Of a stretch of 32,367 nt of DNA, positions 15,278-23,501 are shown in pieces. The stretch lies in NCBI GenBank assembly GCA_039820405.1, contig JBCBQC010000072.1:1-32367 (forward strand), read 5' to 3'. Under the pieces are notes generated by a model that did no database searches, was not told the DNA's origin, and saw only the letters and a list, made by a program, of their open reading frames with translations. A program made the position numbers and the translations under genes. This DNA is from CALLVY01 sp937899855. GTDB taxonomy: Bacteria; Bacteroidota; Bacteroidia; Chitinophagales; Saprospiraceae. How positions within the stretch are numbered: position 1 is the stretch's first letter; every line of letters begins with the position of its first letter.

Positions 15278-16546
15278 ATGGAACTCGCCATTTACGACTA
15301 TATCATCGCCTCCTCGGCCATCTTGATCCTCTCCTTTTTCTTTAGCGAAATTGCCCGACGGACCAACGTTCCTTCGGTGCTGATGCTGATCATCCTGGGG
15401 ATCGTCCTCAAATTTGGCCTCGACGCGGTCGGGCTTACTCTGCCCGCCTCCACCCAAGTCATCCTCAAATTCCTGGGCACGGTCGGACTGATCATGATCG
15501 TCCTGGAAGCCGCCCTGGAGCTCGAGCTCAAACCCGAAAAGTACCTCCCCATTCTCAAGGCCATGGTCATCGCCTTGATTGGCCTGCTGGCCTCGACTTG
15601 GGTGGCCGCCCTCATCCTCCACCAATTTATCGAGGGCATGGATATGAGCTCGGCCTGGCTGTACGCCACCCCCCTGTCCATCCTCTCCAGCGCCATCATC
15701 ATTCCCAGTGTGGCGGGCCTCAACGAAGTCAAAAAGGAATTCCACATCTACGAAAGTACCTTTTCCGACATCATGGGCATCATGCTTTTTTACTTTCTGA
15801 CCGGACAACTCGAAGCGGGGGATCACTCCAGCGGCCTGACGGGTTTTGCGGGCAACGTAGTGCTGACCATCGCCATCTCCTTCGTCGCCAGCTACCTCAT
15901 CGTCCTGATTTTTCAAAACATCAAGAGCCACACCAAGCTCTTTTTACTCATCAGCGTCCTGATCCTACTCTACGCCGTGGGCAAAAAGATGCACCTCTCC
16001 TCCCTGATCATCATCCTGGTCTTTGGGTTGCTGATCGCCAACATGCGGCTCTTCTTTCGCGGCCCCCTCGCCCGACTACTCGACCTCCGCAAGGCCAAAC
16101 AAATTTACGAAGGCCTCCACGTCATCACGATGGAGACCGCTTTCGTCGTCCGTACTTTTTTCTTCGTGGTCTTTGGCCTGACGATCTCGCTGGCCACCCT
16201 GGCCAGTGTCCAGGTCGCCCTAGTCAGCCTACTCATCATCGGCTCCATCTACGTGATTCGCTACGTCATCCTCCGTATTTTTATCGGCGAAGACCTCCTG
16301 CCCCAGCTCTACATCGCCCCGCGGGGCCTGATCACCATCCTCCTGTTTTTCGACATCCCGGTGGTCGCTCAGGTCGAGGGCTTTGAGGCAGGTATCCTGT
16401 TGTTCATCATCATTGCCACCAGCATCATCATGACGGTGGCCATGGTCGCCGACAAACGCCGGACGGGCAAGGCCATGCGACAGGCGCAGGACCTGCCGGT
16501 GGGTTACGAACGTTGGAAGGCGCCCACGGTGAGCGAGGTAGAATAG
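15278..16546 (+). CDS. CPA-family cation:proton antiporter
   Basis: A 422-residue integral membrane protein with about 12 hydrophobic segments, of the monovalent cation:proton antiporter family (CPA1/CPA2, Pfam Na_H_Exchanger). The ion-binding helix appears at ESTFSDIMGIMLFY (about 158-171): an SD pair stands where CPA1 proteins have ND and CPA2 proteins DD, so the coupled ion and electrogenicity are unclear. Other family-like parts are NVPSVLMLIILGIVLK near the start and the APRGLITILLFF helix near 347-358. There is no C-terminal RCK/TrkA-N domain, so regulation could come from the ATPase encoded two genes upstream. Confidence 0.88.
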   Translation: MELAIYDYIIASSAILILSFFFSEIARRTNVPSVLMLIILGIVLKFGLDAVGLTLPASTQVILKFLGTVGLIMIVLEAALELELKPEKYLPILKAMVIALIGLLASTWVAALILHQFIEGMDMSSAWLYATPLSILSSAIIIPSVAGLNEVKKEFHIYESTFSDIMGIMLFYFLTGQLEAGDHSSGLTGFAGNVVLTIAISFVASYLIVLIFQNIKSHTKLFLLISVLILLYAVGKKMHLSSLIIILVFGLLIANMRLFFRGPLARLLDLRKAKQIYEGLHVITMETAFVVRTFFFVVFGLTISLATLASVQVALVSLLIIGSIYVIRYVILRIFIGEDLLPQLYIAPRGLITILLFFDIPVVAQVEGFEAGILLFIIIATSIIMTVAMVADKRRTGKAMRQAQDLPVGYERWKAPTVSEVE

Positions 16547-16555
16547 TAAGTACTC

Positions 16556-18319
16556 CTAAGACTTAGGCTTGGGGCTCCGTTTTTTCCGCCGACCGTAGCG
16601 GTTTCTAAAGCGGAGGGATTCGTCGTAGGGGTAAAAGTCGATGGAGCTCCCGCGTTTGATCTTGCGTTGGGTGCCCCGCCAAAAGTCAATGCCGTAGAGG
16701 TCGCCGTGCAATTCGCGAAAGACGGCTTTCCACTCGCGCTTGGGAAAGAGGAACTGGACGAACTCCTCGGGGAAAATGTCCTGCGGCCCGACGTGGAAAT
16801 AGGGCTCGGCCGAAAAGGCCTCGTAGTCGTCGCGGGGTTCGGGAATTTCGCGGAAGTGGTACTCGGTGAGAAAGCCAATTTCATCGTAGTCGTAAAAGAC
16901 CACGCGTTTGAGGCGGGTCACACCAAAGTTTTTGAGTAGCAAATCTCCCGGAAAGATATTGACCGAGGCCAGTTCCTTGATGGCCTTGCCGTACTCGTCG
17001 ATGGCGTCTCGGCGTTCCTCATCGCTGGCAGTTTCCAGGTAGAGGTTGAGGGGGGTCATCCGCTTTTCGACGTAAAGGTGATTGATGGTCAGTTGATTGC
17101 CTTTGATGCTGATGCGGGAGGCGGTATGCTCCCGAAGGTCCGCTAGCAGTTCTTCGCTAAAACGGCGAACGTCGAAGACGAGGTGTTCGAACATGTGCGA
17201 ATCCGTCATCCGCCCCACCCGATCGTGGCGACTCACCAGGTGGTATTTTTCCTTGACCTCTTCTTCGGTAATGTTCTTGGGCGCCTCAAAGCGATCCTTG
17301 ATGACCTTGAATACCATATTGTAAGAAGGTAGGGTAAACACCACCATGACCATCCCCTTGATGCCCGGGGCGGTGGCAAACTGATCGTCGGAACGGATGA
17401 GGTGGCGTTGGAAATCGCGGTAAAAAACCGTCTTGCCGTGTTTTTCAAAACCGATTGAGCTGTAGATTTCCCCAAAGCGTTTGGTGGGTAAAATGGATTT
17501 GAGAAAATCTACCGCCTCGATGACGATGTCCACATCGACCAGGAAGTAGGAACGATGGTAACTAAAGATGGAACTTACGTCATTCTGATCGAGCAGCAGG
17601 CTGTCGGCAAAGATGCCCTTGCGCTGGTGGAGCAGGGGCAGGACGAAGGGCAGCGAACTGTCGTGTACGAAAAGTCGCCCCACCAGGTAAGCGCCTTTGT
17701 TGCGGTAAAATACCGATTTGAGCAGCTCGACACGCGCGTACTTCCAATGGACGTTGAGGCTGTTCAGCTTGGCCTCCAGGGTCTTGCTGATGTAGCGCAC
17801 GTCACGGGCGAGGTTTTCGAAGGGGGCCTCGAAGGGGTACAGCGAGAGCATCCGCTCGATGGTGGTAGGAACGGAGGTGGTAAAATCGAAGGTGTGGTAA
17901 ATGGGATAGACCGATTTGAACTCCCGGTAGGAGCCCGTGGCGTGAACGAACATGGTCTCGGGATTGGCGCTCAGCCCGGGATTGAGGTGGCGGAATACGG
18001 AGTTGTAAAAGGTCTCGGCGACGTTGCGGGTGTTGAAGTTGCGAATCTCTTCGAAATAGCGTTGTTTGACTTCGATCCAAAATTCGGTACGATTGGCCAG
18101 CTTAAGGTCGAGCGAATCGCGGACGTCCTCGGTCGTTTGGCCCACCCAATTGCGGTAGAGCAGTGCCCGTTCTTTCATGTCGCTTTGGATGCCCGACCAG
18201 TCGCGGTGCTCGAAGCGGATCTTGGCGCGTTTGGTAATTTTCTTAAACTCACAGAAGTAGCGCACGTAGGCTTCCAGGATCACGAAGGCGGTATCGTAGG
18301 GGAGTAATTTTTCAAACAT
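16556..18319 (-). CDS. aceK: Isocitrate dehydrogenase kinase/phosphatase
   Basis: A 587-residue AceK (E. coli AceK is 578). It phosphorylates isocitrate dehydrogenase to shift carbon into the glyoxylate bypass and dephosphorylates it to restore the TCA cycle. Residues resemble AceK throughout: RFEHRDWSGIQSDMKER near the start, the nucleotide-binding stretch APGIKGMVMVVFTLPSYN and VFKVIKDRF, HDRVGRMTDSHMFEH, EKRMTPLNLYLE, and NIFPGDLLLKNFGVTR with VVFYDYDEIGFLTE. I chose ATG 18319 because it fits the AceK N-terminus; an extension to 18400 is in frame. Partner genes aceA and aceB are not in the window. It is convergent with the antiporter; the two frames end nine bases apart. Confidence 0.95.
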   Translation of the reverse strand: MFEKLLPYDTAFVILEAYVRYFCEFKKITKRAKIRFEHRDWSGIQSDMKERALLYRNWVGQTTEDVRDSLDLKLANRTEFWIEVKQRYFEEIRNFNTRNVAETFYNSVFRHLNPGLSANPETMFVHATGSYREFKSVYPIYHTFDFTTSVPTTIERMLSLYPFEAPFENLARDVRYISKTLEAKLNSLNVHWKYARVELLKSVFYRNKGAYLVGRLFVHDSSLPFVLPLLHQRKGIFADSLLLDQNDVSSIFSYHRSYFLVDVDIVIEAVDFLKSILPTKRFGEIYSSIGFEKHGKTVFYRDFQRHLIRSDDQFATAPGIKGMVMVVFTLPSYNMVFKVIKDRFEAPKNITEEEVKEKYHLVSRHDRVGRMTDSHMFEHLVFDVRRFSEELLADLREHTASRISIKGNQLTINHLYVEKRMTPLNLYLETASDEERRDAIDEYGKAIKELASVNIFPGDLLLKNFGVTRLKRVVFYDYDEIGFLTEYHFREIPEPRDDYEAFSAEPYFHVGPQDIFPEEFVQFLFPKREWKAVFRELHGDLYGIDFWRGTQRKIKRGSSIDFYPYDESLRFRNRYGRRKKRSPKPKS

Positions 18320-18550
18320 GGGCAAACGGCTTTGGCCATAAGGTAAGGAATTTTTCCACTTTTTGGACCGTAGCGAGCGTGGAGAGTCATTTGGAAGCAT
18401 TTTTTAACACTGAGCTTTCACCCTCCGTATCTACCTGATAACAAGCCACTTATGGGAGGTTCGCCCCTTGCTTTGGGAGGGTAAACCCCGCAACATTGTT
18501 AAAAATCAAGAGGTACAATTGGCTGATTATCAATTTGTAAAGAAAAATCG

Positions 18551-18584
18551 TACCTTTATGTAGAGAGCAAACCTAATTTAGGTT
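18551..18584 (+). promoter_or_regulatory. Near-consensus -7 element and palindromic operator before the HNH gene
   Basis: TACCTTTA at 18551-18558 differs from TAnnTTTG by one base. A perfect palindrome, AACCTAA-T-TTAGGTT, lies at 18570-18584, just after the expected transcription start. That position suits a repressor, possibly the HNH protein itself through its C-terminal HTH. Confidence 0.4.
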
Positions 18585-18626
18585 ACACTGTGTTTATTTT
18601 AAAGTCGAACTTAGTTTACTTATTTA

Positions 18627-19193
18627 ATGAGAAGAGCTAAACCACAAACAAGAGAGCGGTGGGTACTAGTTCCCACAAAAGATGGCACCCCAAATTTTAC
18701 GTATTATTTTTCTGACGAAGGAATCCTCAAAAGCGAACACAAAGTCACCGGCCAAGAACGCATCCTCAAAGGAAGCACCGATCAATACGGCTTCCTCAAG
18801 TTGAACCTCAAGCTCATCGAAGGCAAACGCCAGAGCTTTTACGTTCACCGCCTAGTCGCCGAGGAATTTCTAAGCCCTCCCACGGATGAGTCCAAAAAAT
18901 ACATCATCCACGTCGATGGCAACAAGAAGAATAATTATTTCAAGAACCTGCGTTGGGTCGATCGCGATGAGCTGACCAGCTACCATCGCACCCGCGAGGT
19001 GTACAATTCCGTGACCGCCAAGGGCATCAAACGCTACAAACTCAACGAATCCAAGGTTCGTCTGATCAAACAGCGGTTGGCCGCCGGGCGTACCAAAAAG
19101 GAAATTATCGCCCGCGACTTCGACATCAGCCTGGCCCACTTGATCCGGATCGAGAAGGGGCAGTACTGGGCCCACGTAAAGCTGGAAGAGTAG
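18627..19193 (+). CDS. HNH/NUMOD-type endonuclease-like protein with C-terminal HTH
   Basis: A 188-residue protein. Its middle matches the HNH_3 pattern of homing-type endonucleases: YVHRLVAEEFL (H74) and HVDGNKKNNYFKNLRWV (H95, N102, N103). Upstream repeats such as YYFSDEGILKS and DQYGFLKLNL resemble NUMOD/AP2-like DNA-contact strands. The tail (about 138-186) is a helix-turn-helix: KLNESKVRLIKQRLAAG, then TKKEIIARDFDIS and LAHLIRIEKGQYWAHV. It may nick DNA or act as a DNA-binding regulator. It is not inside an obvious intron or mobile element, and it stands alone. The same architecture is common in phages and Bacteroidota genomes. Confidence 0.75.
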   Translation: MRRAKPQTRERWVLVPTKDGTPNFTYYFSDEGILKSEHKVTGQERILKGSTDQYGFLKLNLKLIEGKRQSFYVHRLVAEEFLSPPTDESKKYIIHVDGNKKNNYFKNLRWVDRDELTSYHRTREVYNSVTAKGIKRYKLNESKVRLIKQRLAAGRTKKEIIARDFDISLAHLIRIEKGQYWAHVKLEE

Positions 19194-19208
19194 CGCCGTC
19201 GAGCGGTC

Positions 19209-19754
19209 CTACTTGCGTAAGTTTTTTTCGATGTAACGGGCCACGGCTACGATTTCGGCCTCCGTCATCAGTCCCTTAAAGGGCGTCATCAAACCCCGAC
19301 CGTGATAAATCTGAGCCACGCTGCCTTCGATGCGAAGCACCGACTTGGTCAAATCCTTAGCGCCGTTGACGTTGAGGTTACCGGTAAAGCCATGGCACGT
19401 CGCACAGTACATCTTGTATTTTTTCTTGGCATTTACCGCCTGGATGTCTTCCTCCTTCACGCTGGCTAGAATCGCCCGCGCCTTGGTCAGTTCCTCCTCG
19501 GGAATGAGGGTCTCCTCTTTGGCCGCCGCGACTTCCTCCTCGGGGGATTCGGTGGCTGGCTCCGTTGCTTCCGTCTTCGTTTTGGAGGCGGGCGCCTCAT
19601 CGCCAACAGGCGCTGCTTTGGCCACGGGAGCTGGCGTCTGCGGCGCCGTCGTACGCGCGGGCGCTTGGTTGACCTTTGCGGGAGGGGTCTCACTCGAACA
19701 AGCACCGAGCAGGAAAACCAACAGTAGCCCTCCCAGTATTGCTATTCTTTGCAT
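19209..19754 (-). CDS. Lipoprotein cytochrome c (class I, one heme)
   Basis: A 181-residue exported protein. It has a signal sequence ending in the lipobox LLGAC (C19), a long Pro/Ala/Glu-rich linker (about 25-95) and a C-terminal cytochrome c domain. The heme site is CATCH (C117, C120, H121), and the likely axial methionine is M156 in GLMTPFKG. It would carry electrons on the outer face of the inner membrane or on the outer membrane. An upstream TTG (19772) is in frame, but ATG 19754 gives the standard signal peptide. Its own -7 element is visible, so it is not simply the tail of the trk operon. The redox partner is unknown. Confidence 0.88.
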   Translation of the reverse strand: MQRIAILGGLLLVFLLGACSSETPPAKVNQAPARTTAPQTPAPVAKAAPVGDEAPASKTKTEATEPATESPEEEVAAAKEETLIPEEELTKARAILASVKEEDIQAVNAKKKYKMYCATCHGFTGNLNVNGAKDLTKSVLRIEGSVAQIYHGRGLMTPFKGLMTEAEIVAVARYIEKNLRK

Positions 19755-19818
19755 GATCTTTTGTTTGTCCAAATACCTGGCCCCGATGGGAATCGGTCCA
19801 GCAAACTATTTCGCGTCC

Positions 19819-19826
19819 CAAAGATA
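19819..19826 (-). promoter_or_regulatory. -7 element for the cytochrome c gene
   Basis: On the minus strand this reads TATCTTTG, an exact TAnnTTTG match, about 65 bases before ATG 19754 and just downstream of the trkH stop. Confidence 0.45.
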
Positions 19827-19852
19827 CGTCATTTTAAGCGCATTCGCAGCGC

Positions 19853-21316
19853 TCAGTTCATCCGCCAAAAGTAAGGCGAAAACAGAATGAGGATGGTAAA
19901 CAGTTCGAGCCGCCCCAGAAGCATCAAGAAGATCAGAATCCATTTCCCCACCGCCGGTACGGCCGCAAAGTTGTCGACGGGACCGAGCTGGCCAATGGCG
20001 GGGCCCACGTTGCCCAGGGAAGTCGCCACCGCCCCGATCGCCGTGATCAAGGGCTGTTCAAAGTCGATCAGCACCATCGCCATAACAATGGATCCCAGGA
20101 TAAATAGCATCAAGTAAAGCAGAAGAAAAACCAGGATGTGCGTCAGGATCCGCGGGGCGACCAGCTGTTGGTCAATTTTGATGCGGATGACGGCCTTGGG
20201 GTGAAGCAATCGTTTGAACTCCAGAAAGGAATTGCGGAAAAAGACCAGGTGCCGAATAATTTTGATGCCCCCGCTGGTGGAACCCGCGCAGGCCCCCACA
20301 AAAAGCAGGGTAAAAAACAGTAGGGTCAAGGCGGGAGTCCAGGAGGTGTAATCGGCCGTGACGTAGCCCGTGGTGGTGATGACCGAAACGATCTGAAAGG
20401 CCGAATCGCGAAAGGCCTTTTCCCAGCCGCTGTCCGTCACCTGATACACCACCGCCGTCACGATCAGCGTCAGGAAAAAGATCAAAAAGAGGTAGCTCTT
20501 GAATTCATCACTGCGCCAAACCTTCTTGAAATTTCCCGTAAGGGCGTAGTAGATAACGGTGTAATTGATCCCCGCCAGGAACATAAAAAAGAGGATGGGA
20601 TACTGAACGAGTGGGCTATCGAAATGGGCCACGCTGGCGTTTTTGGTGGAAAAGCCGCCGGTCGCCATCGTGGTGAGGCCGTGGTTGATGGCATCGTAAA
20701 AGGACATGCCCACCAGGGTCAGGATCAGAATCAGGCTGAGGGTAAGCCCCACGTAAATCATCCAAAGCCGTTTGGCGGTTTCGCGAATCCGGGGATGGAT
20801 CTTGTCCGAAGTGGGCCCCGGGGCCTCCGCCACAAAAAGCTCGACGCCCCCGATACCGAGCAGGGGGAAAATCGCGACGGTGAGTACGATGATCCCCATC
20901 CCACCGATCCACTGGGTGAGGCTGCGCCAGAAAAGGATGCCCTTGGGCACCCCCTCAATGTCGTTGAGCACGGTAGCACCGGTGGTCGTCAGCCCCGACA
21001 CGCTTTCAAAAAAGGCATTGGTCAGGTCCGGGAAGGTTCCGCTAAACAAGTATGGCAAGCAGCTGTAGATCGTGGTGGCCAGCCAACCGAGGGCCACCAC
21101 CAGGTAGCCTTCGCGCTTGCCGAGCTTTTTGGGCGCCTCCCGCGTCACCCACCACAGGAGGGCACCGGACAGGCTGGTCACCACCGCAGCCAACACGATG
21201 GCCAGGGCATCGCCCGAGGCGTAGTACAGCGAAAAGCCCAGGCTGGTCAGCATCAGTCCTCCCAGGAGTAAAACCAGGATACCGACGATGTTACCGACTA
21301 CGCCAAAATTGACCAC
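19853..21316 (-). CDS. trkH: TrkH-type potassium uptake channel subunit
   Basis: A 487-residue membrane protein of the TrkH/KtrB family that conducts K+ (sometimes Na+) inward under control of the TrkA ring. The four pore-loop repeats are visible: SGLTTTGATVL, TMATGGFST, SVITTTGYVTA and ATSLGNVGPA, each with the central selectivity glycine. GGMGIIVLTVAIFP is another family stretch. It begins with GTG at 21316, overlapping the trkA stop by one base (TAGTG), so it is translationally coupled to trkA. With TrkA it forms a complete Trk/Ktr system. Confidence 0.95.
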   Translation of the reverse strand: MVNFGVVGNIVGILVLLLGGLMLTSLGFSLYYASGDALAIVLAAVVTSLSGALLWWVTREAPKKLGKREGYLVVALGWLATTIYSCLPYLFSGTFPDLTNAFFESVSGLTTTGATVLNDIEGVPKGILFWRSLTQWIGGMGIIVLTVAIFPLLGIGGVELFVAEAPGPTSDKIHPRIRETAKRLWMIYVGLTLSLILILTLVGMSFYDAINHGLTTMATGGFSTKNASVAHFDSPLVQYPILFFMFLAGINYTVIYYALTGNFKKVWRSDEFKSYLFLIFFLTLIVTAVVYQVTDSGWEKAFRDSAFQIVSVITTTGYVTADYTSWTPALTLLFFTLLFVGACAGSTSGGIKIIRHLVFFRNSFLEFKRLLHPKAVIRIKIDQQLVAPRILTHILVFLLLYLMLFILGSIVMAMVLIDFEQPLITAIGAVATSLGNVGPAIGQLGPVDNFAAVPAVGKWILIFLMLLGRLELFTILILFSPYFWRMN

Positions 21317-22656
21317 TACTTAAAGATTTCTTCTACCTGGTGAATGGCTTCGGGCAGGGCGAGGACGATCACCTTATCGTTGAGCTCAAAGTGAAATTCG
21401 TCGCTGGGAATGTAGCTCTTCTCCCCCCGGACTACCCCGGCGATGATGGACTTGTGGGGAAAGTGCAGCTGCTTGACCGAATGGCGCAAGAGGCGGTTGC
21501 GCTTGTGTACCTCAAATTCGATCATCTCCGCATCGACCCCGTGCAGGCTGGCGATGGCCTCTACCTTACCCTTGCGGACAAAGCGGAAGATGTTGTTCGC
21601 CGCGATCAGCTTTTTGTTGATGATCGTATCGATTCCGATGTTTTGCGAGATGTGGGTATAGTTGATGTTGTCGACCAGGGCTACGGTCTTGTATACGCCA
21701 ATTTCTTCGGCCATCAGACTGGTGATGATGTTGGTCTCCGAATTGGGCGTCAGGGCGATGAAGGCATCCATCTGGGCCAGGCCTTCCTCCTTGAGCGCAT
21801 CCACATTGCCCGGATCGGCGTGGATGACCAGGCTGTTGCTCAGGCATTCGACACAGCGATGCCCCTCGTTTTTGTCGCCCATCACGATGGTCACGGCGTA
21901 GTTGCGTTCGAGCAGCTGCGCGGTTTTGAGGGCCAGCGGAGACCCCCCCACGATCATTACGTTGCGGATGGGCTTGAGTTGTTTGCCGACGAAGCTCCGG
22001 GCGGCGTCGAGGTTTTTGTTGCGGGTGGCGATGTAGAGGTGATCCCCCTTGCGCAGGACGGTGCCCCCGTGGGGGATCAGCGTCTTGCCATCGCGCAGCA
22101 GGGCGATGCCCCGGAAGGTAAAATCTTCCTCCATGGAGTCGATATCGTCGATGCTGCGGTTGATGAGGGGGCAGGAGGTGTCGAGGGTAAAACCCACCAC
22201 GGCGAGCTTGCCTTCTTCAAATTCGAAAAGATCGGTAAAGGAAGCCCGTTGGAGGAGTCGCTCGATTTCCTGGGCAGCCAGCAGTTGGGGGGAAATCATC
22301 ACGTCGACCCCCAGATCGTGGAAGCGCTCCTGCTGCACCTTTTGGTAATACTCGGCATTGTTGACGCGGGCGATGGTCCTCTTAGCGCCCATCTGCTTGG
22401 CGAGGATGGCCACGAGGAGATTGGTTTTCTCCGAGGTGGTCACGGCGATAAAGAGGTGGGCCTTGGCCACTTTGGCCTGTTCGAGAATAGTAAAGGAAGC
22501 GGCATCGCCCCGAATGGTGAGTACATCCAAATTGGCGCCGACCTGGGTCAGTATCTCCGTATCCGTATCGATTAGGGTAATGTCCTGACTTTCTTTGGAT
22601 AAAAGCTCCGCCAGGTGAAAACCGACCGCACCGGCACCGGCAATTATTATCTTCAT
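21316..22656 (-). CDS. trkA: TrkA potassium uptake regulator
   Basis: A 446-residue cytoplasmic protein with two tandem RCK (TrkA-N plus TrkA-C) units, the gating ring of the Trk K+ uptake system. The first nucleotide-binding motif is GAGAVG (6-11) with the acidic strand end LIDTD. A second one begins at about residue 233 (VMIVGGSPLALKTAQLL), showing the duplicated layout. Each unit is followed by a TrkA-C domain (for example GKTLIPHGGTVLRKGDHLYIATR). It binds NAD(H) or ATP/ADP. It lies directly upstream of trkH with a one-base overlap. Confidence 0.95.
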   Translation of the reverse strand: MKIIIAGAGAVGFHLAELLSKESQDITLIDTDTEILTQVGANLDVLTIRGDAASFTILEQAKVAKAHLFIAVTTSEKTNLLVAILAKQMGAKRTIARVNNAEYYQKVQQERFHDLGVDVMISPQLLAAQEIERLLQRASFTDLFEFEEGKLAVVGFTLDTSCPLINRSIDDIDSMEEDFTFRGIALLRDGKTLIPHGGTVLRKGDHLYIATRNKNLDAARSFVGKQLKPIRNVMIVGGSPLALKTAQLLERNYAVTIVMGDKNEGHRCVECLSNSLVIHADPGNVDALKEEGLAQMDAFIALTPNSETNIITSLMAEEIGVYKTVALVDNINYTHISQNIGIDTIINKKLIAANNIFRFVRKGKVEAIASLHGVDAEMIEFEVHKRNRLLRHSVKQLHFPHKSIIAGVVRGEKSYIPSDEFHFELNDKVIVLALPEAIHQVEEIFK

Positions 22657-22853
22657 TGTATCCTTACTTCAACTGTTGTACCAGCGCGCCGTTTGTCGCA
22701 GCACCGTCGCTGGATACGGGATGATTCATTAAGGGTTTTTCGGGAATGTCCAAGTAGAACGCCTCCCGAAGGACTATGTTCTAAACGGTATGAAGTTCCG
22801 GGGCGTATCCGAAACGCCCCCTTTTGGCTTGCGCCTTTCGCAATTTTGCCGTG

Positions 22854-22861
22854 CAAAGGTA
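22854..22861 (-). promoter_or_regulatory. -7 element for the trkA-trkH operon
   Basis: TACCTTTG on the minus strand is an exact TAnnTTTG match. It lies about 200 bases before the trkA start, which leaves room for a structured 5' leader. Confidence 0.4.
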
Positions 22862-22970
22862 GCAATTTTCTAAATCTACCGCCACGCACCAAGGGGCATT
22901 GTCGCCCATTTTTGGCCCGCTCCCCACCGTTCGGAAAGCTCCCCGATTCCCACTGCAAGCTTTGGGCCAT

Positions 22971-23007
22971 AAAAAAGTCCTGTAAATCAGCAACTTACAG
23001 GACTTTT
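22971..23007 (-). terminator. Rho-independent terminator of the DUF983 gene
   Basis: A 13-base-pair perfect stem (AAAAGTCCTGTAA at 22973-22985, TTACAGGACTTTT at 22995-23007) with a 9-base loop. On the minus strand the stem is followed by a T6 run. It begins 24 bases after the DUF983 stop. Confidence 0.85.
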
Positions 23008-23030
23008 GGGGAAACGGTGGGGGGCGGAAT

Positions 23031-23438
23031 TTACTTGAAGAAGGTTTGGTCGTATTTGGAGGCGGAGTTGACGCTATCGCGCGAACTCTTGTCGTAGCGT
23101 ACCATCAGGTGCAGGTAGAGCGAACGCGATCCCCGTAGGAGTCGGAAATAGGTGAGCCCGGCCAGGAGAATGGAAAAAATCATGGCCTGATTGACCGACC
23201 AGTCGTACTTGAGCACCAGCAGCAGGGTGGGCAGGAGGAGCATCCAGGAGGAAATGGCGTAGGAGATGATCAGGGCGCCGAAGTAAAAACCGGGCTCGGG
23301 CATAAAGTCGAGTCCGCATTCGGGGCACTTCTCGTTCATATTCAGGGGGTTGGACAATTCAAAAGGCGCTTTGTACAAATCCCCTTTCCGACAGCGGGGA
23401 CATTTGTAATCCCACATGGAGCGAAAGGAAAATTTCAT
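23031..23438 (-). CDS. DUF983 zinc-ribbon membrane protein
   Basis: A 135-residue protein of the DUF983 family. The N-terminus has two CxxC pairs that form a zinc ribbon: YKCPRCRKGD (about 11-20) and KCPECGLDF (about 37-45). Two membrane segments follow at about 52-75 and 82-100 (ALIISYAISSWMLLLPTLLL and the next). Its molecular role is unknown; the family is common in Bacteroidota and alphaproteobacteria, sometimes near respiratory genes. It is a single gene with a clear terminator behind it. Confidence 0.9.
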   Translation of the reverse strand: MKFSFRSMWDYKCPRCRKGDLYKAPFELSNPLNMNEKCPECGLDFMPEPGFYFGALIISYAISSWMLLLPTLLLVLKYDWSVNQAMIFSILLAGLTYFRLLRGSRSLYLHLMVRYDKSSRDSVNSASKYDQTFFK

Positions 23439-23501
23439 AATTTACAATTTATAAGTAGCGGACTACCTCGTGATGAAAAATGGCTTTTACCTCGCCAAAG
23501 A

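Larger units (their letters stand above)
22657..23030. other. Leader/intergenic region between trkA and the DUF983 gene
   Basis: There is no credible gene; an open plus-strand frame here has no family look. It holds an exact -7 element (22854-22861, minus strand, TACCTTTG), implying a long trkA leader of about 190 bases. Inside the leader is a strong hairpin, GGGGCGT (22800-22806) with ACGCCCC (22814-22820). The DUF983 terminator sits at the right end. Confidence 0.5.

Noticed and set aside
14873..15931. Minus-strand open frame of 352 codons
   Set aside because: It lies opposite the MscS-like and antiporter genes, whose motifs are clear; its own composition (runs of Asp/Gly/Gln/His) is that of an antisense frame.
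18627..19193. HNH gene as part of a mobile intron or prophage
   Set aside because: No intron structure, interrupted host gene, integrase or phage genes are next to it.
21340..22575. Plus-strand open frame of 411 codons
   Set aside because: It is fully antisense to trkA and has no recognisable domain.
22615..23097. Plus-strand open frame of 160 codons in the trkA/DUF983 gap
   Set aside because: It crosses the promoter, leader hairpin and terminator of the flanking minus-strand genes and looks random.
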